Source: an uncultured Eubacteriales bacterium (lineage in GTDB: Bacteria > Bacillota > Clostridia > Christensenellales > Pumilibacteraceae). From it: a stretch of DNA of 21,511 nucleotides. Below, in pieces: positions 13,710-20,495 of this stretch (position 1 is its first letter; the number at the start of each line of letters is the position of its first letter). The notes below the pieces were generated by a model. It saw only the letters and a list, made by a program, of their open reading frames with translations. It was not told where the DNA came from and ran no database searches. The DNA lies in contig USBU01000004.1 in the NCBI GenBank assembly GCA_900553005.1, positions 1 through 21,511 on the forward strand. The letters run 5' to 3'. The translations under genes and the position numbers were made by a program.

Positions 13710-15239
13710 TCAACGAACGCCCGCGTCAGAGAATATCAACTTCAGCACGGGCTTAAGCTGATTGAAAATCATGCGGTCGGTTACCGTCATCTTTGACTCC
13801 GTACAGGAAAACGACACGACTGAAGTACGGCCTTTTGCCTCTATCGGAAAATAAATCGCTTTCGCCCCGCGCAGAGTATCCGTGCCTTTCCCTGCGGGCT
13901 TTCCGTTGACACGGCACCATTCGGCAACGGCCATTTCATTCTCATCGCCCCAAAAATCCGCCGACTCGTTTGCCCACGGAGTAACGGCACAGGTACGTCC
14001 GAAAATACAGCAGCTTCTTTCAAACGCCCGCGCAAGAACGCTTGATACGGCTGTTTCCGCGTCGTCGCCGTTTGCGTAAGCCGCCTGAGTAAGCAACGAA
14101 AATACGTCCAGAGTCTTATTAGCCGTCCTGTACTTTCTAAGCAGCTTTTGAGGAGTGAATAATTTTGAAAAGAAATCCCGTACAGGCGACCTTCTGTAGG
14201 ATACCCTTTGGTTATCCGGCACTATAAGAAGCTCGATTTTAGGCATTCTCATTATAAATTTATCCTCAAGCCCCACCTTTTTGCCGACGGATTTCCAAGT
14301 CTTCCCTATTATAAGATTTGTGACGCCTGCAAGACGGACGTAATCAGCCACGGTTTCCACAACGTCCTCTCCGTATTTTACAATCGTTTCTCCGTCCAGG
14401 TCCTGAACAAGCCGCATATTCTTCTTAATCTGCGCGGCAGCCTCGTCGCTAAGCTCTCCGTTGCGCTCGACATACATAGCGGAAAACCTGCAATGATATG
14501 CTTCCGCCATGCGCGCGGCAATGCGAATCGTCCTTTCCGACGAAGGCGACGGGCTTATCAAAACGAGTATCCTCATTTTAAGCGTGCCGTTATTGTTATG
14601 CTTTTCCACTCTGTCAGCGCTGCGCCGCATAAAAAGCTCGCGCAACGAGGACAGATTATCCGTCTTGAAAAAATTTTCAAGAGCCACGGCCGCCCGGCTT
14701 TTATTGTATATCTTGCCTTCCTTCATCCGCTCGATCAGCGTTTCAGGCTCTATATCGATAAGGACTACTTCATCGGCGTAATCGAAAATTTCGTCGGGAA
14801 TACGCTCGTTCACATCAACCGACGTCGCGGAATCGACCAAATCGTGAAGACTTTCTATATGCTGAACGTTTACGGTCGTCCATACGTCGATACCGCTGTT
14901 GACAAGCTCCTCCACGTCAAGATACCGCTTTCGGTTTTTACTGCCGATCGCGTTGGTATGAGCAAGCTCGTCAACCAAAATCAACTGAGGACGGCGTTCT
15001 ATCGCGCCGTCCACGTCAAACTCTTTTAAAGTTATTCCCTTGTATATAACCTCTTTAAGCGGAAGAGTCTCAAGCCCTTCCGCCATTTTAAAGGTTTCGG
15101 GACGGTCGTGCGGCTCAAGATATCCCAGCACCACGTCGACGCCCGATTTTTTCATTTCCTGTGCGGCTTTCAGCATGGCGTAGGTTTTGCCTACGCCAGC
15201 CGAATAACCGAAGAATATTTTTAACCTGCCTTTCTGCAT
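13710..15239 (-). CDS. kdpD: KdpD-like cytoplasmic regulator: KdpD + USP + GAF domains, no membrane block or histidine kinase
   Basis: This 509-aa protein matches only parts of the potassium sensor KdpD (about 900 aa in E. coli). Residues 1-210 are the KdpD domain with Walker A GYSAGVGKT (11-19) and Walker B LILVDE (86-91). Residues about 221-345 are the universal-stress-protein domain. Here Ser229-Pro-Ser231, exactly 20 residues, then FSAMY (252-256) fits the SxS-X20-FTAxY motif reported for c-di-AMP binding in S. aureus KdpD, with Thr replaced by Ser. After a short basic linker, about 375-500 is the KdpD GAF domain (AEWCRVNGKPAGKGTDTL, 439-456). The four membrane helices normally lying between USP and GAF, and the whole HisKA/HATPase part, are absent, and no remnant is found downstream. 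It begins 2 bp after kdpC, so it is co-translated. It is probably a cytosolic sensor acting on KdpABC or on a kinase encoded elsewhere; this is inference. Confidence 0.88.
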   Translation of the reverse strand: MQKGRLKIFFGYSAGVGKTYAMLKAAQEMKKSGVDVVLGYLEPHDRPETFKMAEGLETLPLKEVIYKGITLKEFDVDGAIERRPQLILVDELAHTNAIGSKNRKRYLDVEELVNSGIDVWTTVNVQHIESLHDLVDSATSVDVNERIPDEIFDYADEVVLIDIEPETLIERMKEGKIYNKSRAAVALENFFKTDNLSSLRELFMRRSADRVEKHNNNGTLKMRILVLISPSPSSERTIRIAARMAEAYHCRFSAMYVERNGELSDEAAAQIKKNMRLVQDLDGETIVKYGEDVVETVADYVRLAGVTNLIIGKTWKSVGKKVGLEDKFIMRMPKIELLIVPDNQRVSYRRSPVRDFFSKLFTPQKLLRKYRTANKTLDVFSLLTQAAYANGDDAETAVSSVLARAFERSCCIFGRTCAVTPWANESADFWGDENEMAVAEWCRVNGKPAGKGTDTLRGAKAIYFPIEAKGRTSVVSFSCTESKMTVTDRMIFNQLKPVLKLIFSDAGVR

Positions 15240-15241
15240 TT

Positions 15242-16006
15242 TTACATCAACCCGTCCAGCGCAAGATTGACAAGCAGAACGTTAACCCGCTTTTCTCCGA
15301 ATATCCAAAGGAATCTGCCTTCGGTATATTTTTCTATTACGCCGCGGACGTAATCCTCTGTATAATCGGAAATGCTTTCGCCGTCGCCTGCCTGATAAAT
15401 CGCCGCATCTTCCGGGCTGAGCACCGTAATGTTGCCGTCGGCGTCCGTCAACAGCTTCCAGCCGGCAGTCTTACGTCCCGCAACAATCGCCCCGACCTGA
15501 AAATATGCCGCGTCGGGAGATATATGCGGATCTACGCCGCTACCGCTTGACGTAACCAACTCGCTGGGTACAGCCGACAAATCCTCATATCCGACTTTTG
15601 CAAGCTTTTCCTTGCGCGCGGCCACATTTTCCTTAACCAGCGCGTTAAATTCGTCGCTTTCGGGCGACAGATTGGTAGGAGCGCCCGTATTTACACGGCC
15701 GAACAGATATTCGGCGCTCTCATAATTTTGCCCGATAAGCTCGCTTCCGTAAATTCTGGTCGTTCCGTCGGAAAGCGTAACTATAATCTGCGAACCGTTC
15801 GCTTCATACGGAAACAGCGTCTGCGCGGCAAAGGTAACGCTTACCGGATAAATTATTCCGCATATCAGTGTAAAGATCAATAAGCAAACGAGCGCTGCTC
15901 GCACGGTGGTAAATCTCTTTTTTCTTACCGGATTCTCAGCCGCGGCCGCAGATGCCGGCACGGTTTCTTCAGACATCGTATCGTCAACAATATTATCTCT
16001 TTTCAT
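15242..16006 (-). CDS. kdpC: Potassium-transporting ATPase KdpC subunit (extended)
   Basis: This 254-aa membrane protein stabilises and assists the KdpFABC potassium pump. One membrane helix lies at about 42-62 of the encoded protein, followed by the family marks ANGSQI, GSELIGQ, the FGR box and VTSSGSGVDPHISPDAAYFQV, and by the terminal GEKRVNVLLVNLALDGLM. It is longer than the usual 190-200 aa. An extra Ala/Glu-rich N-terminal stretch of about 40 residues precedes the helix, and an acidic insert lies between the VAGRK segment and the closing VNVLLVN part. The ATG at 16006 is chosen because AAGGAG, overlapping the kdpB stop TAA, precedes it; the in-frame start at 16033 would extend into kdpB. 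kdpD follows after 2 bp. Confidence 0.94.
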   Translation of the reverse strand: MKRDNIVDDTMSEETVPASAAAAENPVRKKRFTTVRAALVCLLIFTLICGIIYPVSVTFAAQTLFPYEANGSQIIVTLSDGTTRIYGSELIGQNYESAEYLFGRVNTGAPTNLSPESDEFNALVKENVAARKEKLAKVGYEDLSAVPSELVTSSGSGVDPHISPDAAYFQVGAIVAGRKTAGWKLLTDADGNITVLSPEDAAIYQAGDGESISDYTEDYVRGVIEKYTEGRFLWIFGEKRVNVLLVNLALDGLM

Positions 16007-16013
16007 AAAATAT

Positions 16014-16019
16014 CTCCTT
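16014..16019 (-). promoter_or_regulatory. Ribosome binding site deciding the kdpC start
   Basis: The minus strand reads TAAGGAG then ATATTTT and ATG 16006. The TAA is the kdpB stop, so stop and ribosome binding site overlap and translation is likely coupled. Confidence 0.8.
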
Positions 16020-18111
16020 AAAGAACGCCGCAAACCGTCAGCAGCAAGTCAAAAAGCTTAATGAAGATAAACGGAGCGACTACGCCGCCGAGACCGTAGA
16101 TAAGCAAATTGCTTTTCAGCATCTTTCCCGCGGGACGCTCTTTATATTTAACACCCTTCAAGGCAATCGGTATCAACGCTATTATTATCAGCGCATTGTA
16201 AATAATCGATGACAAAATCGCCGTGGTCGGACTTGTCAGCCTCATAAAGTTTAAAGCCTCGAGTCCGGGATAAATGCTTGCGAAAAGCACGGGAATTATT
16301 GCAAAATACTTTGCGATATCGTTGGCAATCGAAAACGTCGTAAGCGCGCCTCTAGTCATCAGCAGCTGCTTGCCTATTCTTACCACCTCGATGAGCTTTG
16401 TGGGAGAGGAATCAAGATCGACCATGTTGCCCGCTTCCTTTGCCGCCTGCGTACCGCTGTTCATAGCGACTGCAACGTCGGCCTGCGCAAGCGCGGGCGC
16501 ATCGTTTGTTCCGTCACCCGTCATCGCAACCAAATGGCCTTCCTGCTGAAGCTTTTTAATAAGCGCCAGCTTACTTTCCGGCGTTGCCTCCGCCACAAAG
16601 TCGTCTACGCCGGCTTCCGCAGCAATAGCCGCCGCCGTCATCGGATTATCGCCGGTAATCATGATCGTTTTGATACCGATCTTACGCAGGTCCTCAAACT
16701 TTTCCTTTACGCCGTCCTTAACGATATCCTTTAAGTAAACGATGCCCAACACCTTTTCGTTGCGAGCGACCACCAGCGGCGTACCGCCCTCGTTGGCAAC
16801 GCGCACAACGGCTTCCCCGCACTCCTTGGAATACGCTCCGCCCTGAGCCTTGACGTAACTTTCGATCGCGTCGGCGCTGCCCTTGCGGATTTGCTCTCCT
16901 GCGACGTCCACTCCGCTCATTCTGGTTTTTGCGGAAAACTCGATAAACGTAGCCTTCATTTTGGCTATATCGCGTCCGCGCAGTCCGAATCTGTTTTTCG
17001 CCAATACGACTATGCTTCTGCCTTCCGCAGTTTCGTCCGCAATAGACGCAAGCTGCGCGGCTTCCGCCAGCTCCCGCTCGGACGTACCGTCAACGGGAAT
17101 AAACTCGCTTGCCTGACGGTTGCCCAGAGTTATCGTGCCCGTCTTATCAAGCAGCAGAATATCAACGTCGCCCGCCGCTTCAATCGCTCTGCCGCTGGTC
17201 GCCAGCACGTTTGCCTTGTTCAGCCGCGCCATGCCCGCTATACCTATAGCCGACAGCAGCGCGCCGATCGTCGTAGGCGCAAGACAAACAAGCAAAGCGA
17301 CTATATTGGTAAGACTTATAGGTTCTCCCTGTCCGGCCTGATTGACCGCAAACTTAGAAAACGGAAGCAGCGTCGCAGACACAACCAAAAATATAATCGT
17401 AAGCGTAACCAACAAAATCTGCAAAGCGATCTCGTTGGGCGTTTTTTTACGGCTGGCGCCCTCGACCATGGCAATCATTTTGTCAAGGAAAGACTTACCC
17501 GCCTCCGCCGTCACCTTAATGATCAGCCAGTCGCTGGTAACCGTGGTTCCGCCCGTAACAGCGCTTCTGTCGCCGCCGGATTCACGAATCACAGGCGCGG
17601 ATTCACCGGTTATGGCGCTTTCGTCCACACTGGCAACGCCTATGATAACCTCTCCGTCCATAGGAATCTGCTCGCCTGCTTTTACAAGCACTATATCGCC
17701 GGGCTTCAGCTCGTTGCTTTTTACTTCGCTGTATTCCGACTCGTAATCAGCGCTTTTAAGCTTGCGGGCAATCACGTCCTTTCGCGCTTTTTTCAGGCTT
17801 TCCGCCTGAGCCCTGCCGCGTCCTTCGGCTATCGCCTCCGCAAAATTGGCAAATAATGTGGTGAACCACAGAATCAAAGCTATTGAAAATATATACCAGC
17901 TTCCGCCGTCCTTAATTCCGCCGAGCGACAGAAAAAACAGTATAGTCGTCAATATTGCGCCCAGGTAAACGACAAACATCACCGGGTTTTTTATTTGTAT
18001 TTTCGGATTCAGCTTACACAGAGACTGAATCGTAGCGTCAAGCACGATCCTTTTATCGACCATACTCTTACGCTTTTCTTCGGTTTTACTTACCTGTTTA
18101 TTTTTATTCAT
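16018..18111 (-). CDS. kdpB: Potassium-transporting ATPase KdpB subunit (P-type ATPase)
   Basis: This 697-aa protein is the catalytic P-type ATPase subunit that powers high-affinity potassium import. All key elements are present in order: TGES in the actuator domain (168-171), the membrane motif LAPTTIGAL (277-285), the phosphorylation loop DKTGTIT with Asp322, TGDNPMTA in the hinge region (486-493) and GDGTND (532-537) followed by APALAQADVAVAMNSGTQAAKEAGNMVDLDSSPTK-type sequence. The TGES serine at which E. coli KdpB is inhibited by phosphorylation is conserved (Ser171). Length and order are ordinary for the family. It follows kdpA by 12 bp, with AAAGGAGGT upstream overlapping the kdpA stop. 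Confidence 0.98.
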   Translation of the reverse strand: MNKNKQVSKTEEKRKSMVDKRIVLDATIQSLCKLNPKIQIKNPVMFVVYLGAILTTILFFLSLGGIKDGGSWYIFSIALILWFTTLFANFAEAIAEGRGRAQAESLKKARKDVIARKLKSADYESEYSEVKSNELKPGDIVLVKAGEQIPMDGEVIIGVASVDESAITGESAPVIRESGGDRSAVTGGTTVTSDWLIIKVTAEAGKSFLDKMIAMVEGASRKKTPNEIALQILLVTLTIIFLVVSATLLPFSKFAVNQAGQGEPISLTNIVALLVCLAPTTIGALLSAIGIAGMARLNKANVLATSGRAIEAAGDVDILLLDKTGTITLGNRQASEFIPVDGTSERELAEAAQLASIADETAEGRSIVVLAKNRFGLRGRDIAKMKATFIEFSAKTRMSGVDVAGEQIRKGSADAIESYVKAQGGAYSKECGEAVVRVANEGGTPLVVARNEKVLGIVYLKDIVKDGVKEKFEDLRKIGIKTIMITGDNPMTAAAIAAEAGVDDFVAEATPESKLALIKKLQQEGHLVAMTGDGTNDAPALAQADVAVAMNSGTQAAKEAGNMVDLDSSPTKLIEVVRIGKQLLMTRGALTTFSIANDIAKYFAIIPVLFASIYPGLEALNFMRLTSPTTAILSSIIYNALIIIALIPIALKGVKYKERPAGKMLKSNLLIYGLGGVVAPFIFIKLFDLLLTVCGVL

Positions 18112-18123
18112 AAACGACCTCCT

Positions 18124-19839
18124 TTAACCGACGTATTCGGCAATCGGACCGAGTGCAAGCGCCGGGAAGAAGCTGAGCGCTCCTATAATAAGTATTACTG
18201 CTATCAGTAATCCGACAAACATCGCGTTATTAGTCGCCAGCGTGCCGTCCGACTGAGGAACGACCTTTTTCTTGCCCAGGCTGCCAGCCAAAAACACCGT
18301 AGACAGCATCGGAACAAAACGCACCAGCAACATTACGATACCGCCCGACACGTTGGTCCAAGGCGTATTTGCGTTAAATCCGGCAAACGCCGAGCCGTTG
18401 TTGTTGGCCATGGACGCAAAGGCATACAGAATTTCCGAAAAGCCGTGCGCGCCGCTGTTGGTCAGCCATTCGGGTGCAGCCGCAATCATAACGGTGGCCG
18501 CAGTCCCCAGCAGCAGACACAAAACGGGCGTCAGAATAATCAGACAAACCATTTTCATATCATAGCTGCCTACCTTTTTCCCGAGGTATTCGGGGGTTCT
18601 GCCAACCATAAGTCCGGAAATGAATACGGTCAAGAGCGCAAAGGCAATCATGCCGTAAAGACCGCATCCCACGCCGCCGTAAACAACCTCGCCCAACATC
18701 ATCAGAAACATCGGCACAAGTCCGCCAATCGAAGTAAAGCTATCGTGCATTGAGTTTACCGAGCCGTTTGACACGCTTGTGGTAGAAACCGCCCACAGCG
18801 ACGAAGCGCCGATTCCGAAGCGCGATTCCTTGCCCTCCATATTGCCTATGGAAGCTACGCCGTCAACAGAAGTTCCGCCCAGATATTCAAACGCAGTACA
18901 CACCGCAAGGCAGACGAAAAATAGAATGCTCATCGCCTTAAGCAGCGCAATACCCTGATTTTTTTCCTTTACGACCGTACCGTCGGCGTTTCTGCGCTTT
19001 ACGGCAAAGCCGAACGTAAAGCACAGCCCTGCCGGAATCCATATCAAAGAAAGACATTCGATAAGATTAGTAAAGGGCGTGGGATTTTCAAACGGATAGG
19101 CCGAGTTTACTCCGAAGAAGCCGCCGCCGTTAGTAAACAGCTGCTTGATTATAATCTGGCTTGCCGCAGGCCCCAGATAAAGCTGCGACGACGAGCCGTT
19201 CATAGCGATGTATGATACCGAGCCGCTCATGGTCTGCGGTACGCCGTCCATGACCAGCAGCAACGCTCCGACAAAGCATACGGGCAGCATAAAGAGCGTA
19301 ACTCTGATCGTATCCGCCCAGAAGTTGCCTATCGTCTTGCATTCCTTGCGCACAAAGCCGCGGATCAACGCAAACAACACGGCAATGCCCACCGCGCCCG
19401 AAAGAAAATTCTGCACGGTAAGGCAAAGCATCTGCGAAAGATACGAAAGACCGGTCTCTCCCGAATAAGCCTGCCAGTTAGTGTTTGTCACAAAGCTTGC
19501 GGCGGTGTTAAAAGCAAGATGCCAGCTCATCCCGTCGATTCCTTCCGGATTAAGCACTAGAAACGATTGCAGCATAACAACCGCAATAAAAAATATAAGA
19601 CCGAAAACGCTGAAAAGAATTACGCTCAGCGCGTACTTCTTTACCGTCATTTCTTCCTTTGGGTTAATGCCCATTGCCTTACATATAACGCCTTCCACTT
19701 TTACAAACGCTTTTCCGGCAAATACAGGTTCGCCTTTATATATTTTATAAAAGGCTTTCCCGAACAGGTATCCGCCGCCGATCAGCAGAGCAAAATACGC
19801 TATATCCTGCAATACGGCAAAAATGATACTTTCCGTCAT
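18124..19839 (-). CDS. kdpA: Potassium-transporting ATPase KdpA subunit (channel-like)
   Basis: This 571-aa polytopic membrane protein is the potassium-selective subunit of the pump. The four degenerate selectivity-filter repeats are visible: TNTNWQAYSGE (118-128), TNGGGFFGVNSAYPFENP (236-253), TSVSNGSVNSMHDSFTSIGG (354-373) and MANNNGSAFAGFN near 470-485. At the second filter E. coli has FFNANSAHP where this protein has FFGVNSAYP. GGAGG precedes ATG 19839. It lies 59 bp after kdpF, without a terminator between, so it shares the transcript that begins at the TPR gene. kdpB follows after 12 bp. Confidence 0.98.
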   Translation of the reverse strand: MTESIIFAVLQDIAYFALLIGGGYLFGKAFYKIYKGEPVFAGKAFVKVEGVICKAMGINPKEEMTVKKYALSVILFSVFGLIFFIAVVMLQSFLVLNPEGIDGMSWHLAFNTAASFVTNTNWQAYSGETGLSYLSQMLCLTVQNFLSGAVGIAVLFALIRGFVRKECKTIGNFWADTIRVTLFMLPVCFVGALLLVMDGVPQTMSGSVSYIAMNGSSSQLYLGPAASQIIIKQLFTNGGGFFGVNSAYPFENPTPFTNLIECLSLIWIPAGLCFTFGFAVKRRNADGTVVKEKNQGIALLKAMSILFFVCLAVCTAFEYLGGTSVDGVASIGNMEGKESRFGIGASSLWAVSTTSVSNGSVNSMHDSFTSIGGLVPMFLMMLGEVVYGGVGCGLYGMIAFALLTVFISGLMVGRTPEYLGKKVGSYDMKMVCLIILTPVLCLLLGTAATVMIAAAPEWLTNSGAHGFSEILYAFASMANNNGSAFAGFNANTPWTNVSGGIVMLLVRFVPMLSTVFLAGSLGKKKVVPQSDGTLATNNAMFVGLLIAVILIIGALSFFPALALGPIAEYVG

Positions 19840-19898
19840 AAAGACCTCCGACTGTAAATATTACTCGTAAAAATAATGATTTTATCTAAAAAAAGATT

Positions 19899-19988
19899 TC
19901 AGCCCTTATCGCTTTTAAACAGCATATAAAAAAGAAATCCCAACAAGCCGACGGCTAAAACTCCCGCGGCGATCGTAACTACCGTCAT
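19899..19988 (-). CDS. kdpF: KdpF small membrane subunit
   Basis: This 29-aa peptide consists of one hydrophobic helix with GVLAVGLLGFLFYMLFKSDKG at the end, matching the small KdpF subunit (in E. coli also 29 aa and stabilising KdpFABC in the membrane). Its start is preceded by GGGAGGTGA. The ATG shares four bases (ATGA) with the stop of the TPR gene, so translation is probably coupled. kdpA follows 59 bp later. The gene is too short for most gene finders. Confidence 0.88.
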   Translation of the reverse strand: MTVVTIAAGVLAVGLLGFLFYMLFKSDKG

Positions 19989-20389
19989 TTTATCTCACCT
20001 CCCGTTTCCAGTCCCCACGCAACGTTGACAAACCCTTTATACCAAAACTGACATACTCTGTCGAGATTTTCGGACGCGGGACCGAATGACTGATCCATAT
20101 AATAAGCGACTCTGTAAAATTTAGAAGCCTTCAGACGGTCGCCTTCCTTTTCATACGAAATTCCGAACAGATTATAATATTCTGGGTTTTCTACGTTTTC
20201 CGCCGCAACCGTCTTTAATAAAGTCCTTGCCTGCTCGCAGGCGCCCTGTCTGATCGCTGTCGCCGCCGCTTCCAAAAGACTGACAAACGGACTTTCGGTC
20301 TGCTTAATTTTGGAGCCGGCTTTCGTTTCGACGCTTTCCTGTTTTGCAAAATAATTTAAATTGCCGTATAAAGCTTGTATCTCCGCCAT
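19985..20389 (-). CDS. Small TPR protein, first gene of the kdp operon
   Basis: This 134-aa cytoplasmic protein has no signal peptide or membrane segment. Two tetratricopeptide-like helix pairs are visible: about 42-67 (AIRQGACEQARTLLKTVAAENV) and about 69-102, where EYYNLFGISYEKEGDRLKASKFYRVAY has the canonical order of small and aromatic residues. The start is ATG 20389 with GGGAGGTGA before it; the TTG at 20413 would put that site inside the gene. Its stop overlaps the kdpF start (ATGA), so it is tied to the potassium pump. I do not recognise a named family. Clostridial kdp operons are known to carry extra small genes (kdpZ, kdpY, kdpX in C. acetobutylicum), but relation to these is untested. 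It may be an assembly or regulatory partner. Confidence 0.82.
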   Translation of the reverse strand: MAEIQALYGNLNYFAKQESVETKAGSKIKQTESPFVSLLEAAATAIRQGACEQARTLLKTVAAENVENPEYYNLFGISYEKEGDRLKASKFYRVAYYMDQSFGPASENLDRVCQFWYKGFVNVAWGLETGGEIK

Positions 20390-20394
20390 TAGTA

Positions 20395-20403
20395 TCACCT
20401 CCC
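20395..20403 (-). promoter_or_regulatory. Ribosome binding site deciding the TPR gene start
   Basis: The minus strand reads GGGAGGTGA, then five bases and ATG 20389. It rules out the TTG start at 20413. Confidence 0.8.
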
Positions 20404-20415
20404 GATTACACAATT

Positions 20416-20480
20416 ATTATAACGCCCGCAATATTAAGCAAACGTTTTATATTTTACGTAACGCATTAAGTTTGCATTAA
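20416..20480 (-). promoter_or_regulatory. kdp operon promoter with upstream direct repeat
   Basis: On the minus strand TATAAT (20421-20416) gives a start near 20409, about 20 nt before the TPR ATG. At the -35 position only CGTTTG is found, a poor match. Upstream, at about -54 to -71, TTAATGC occurs twice with starts exactly 11 bp apart (20480-20474 and 20469-20463). This 11-bp phasing is typical of OmpR/PhoB-family response regulators, the family of KdpE, suggesting activation of a weak promoter. A perfect 8-bp palindrome TTACGTAA lies between. The gap is too short to hold a c-di-AMP (ydaO) riboswitch. Confidence 0.5.
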
Positions 20481-20495
20481 ATATCCGCGTCTCCA

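Noticed and set aside
20390..20495. c-di-AMP (ydaO-type) riboswitch before the kdp operon
   Set aside because: The gap is 106 bp and the predicted leader only about 20 nt; the conserved pseudoknotted core does not fit.
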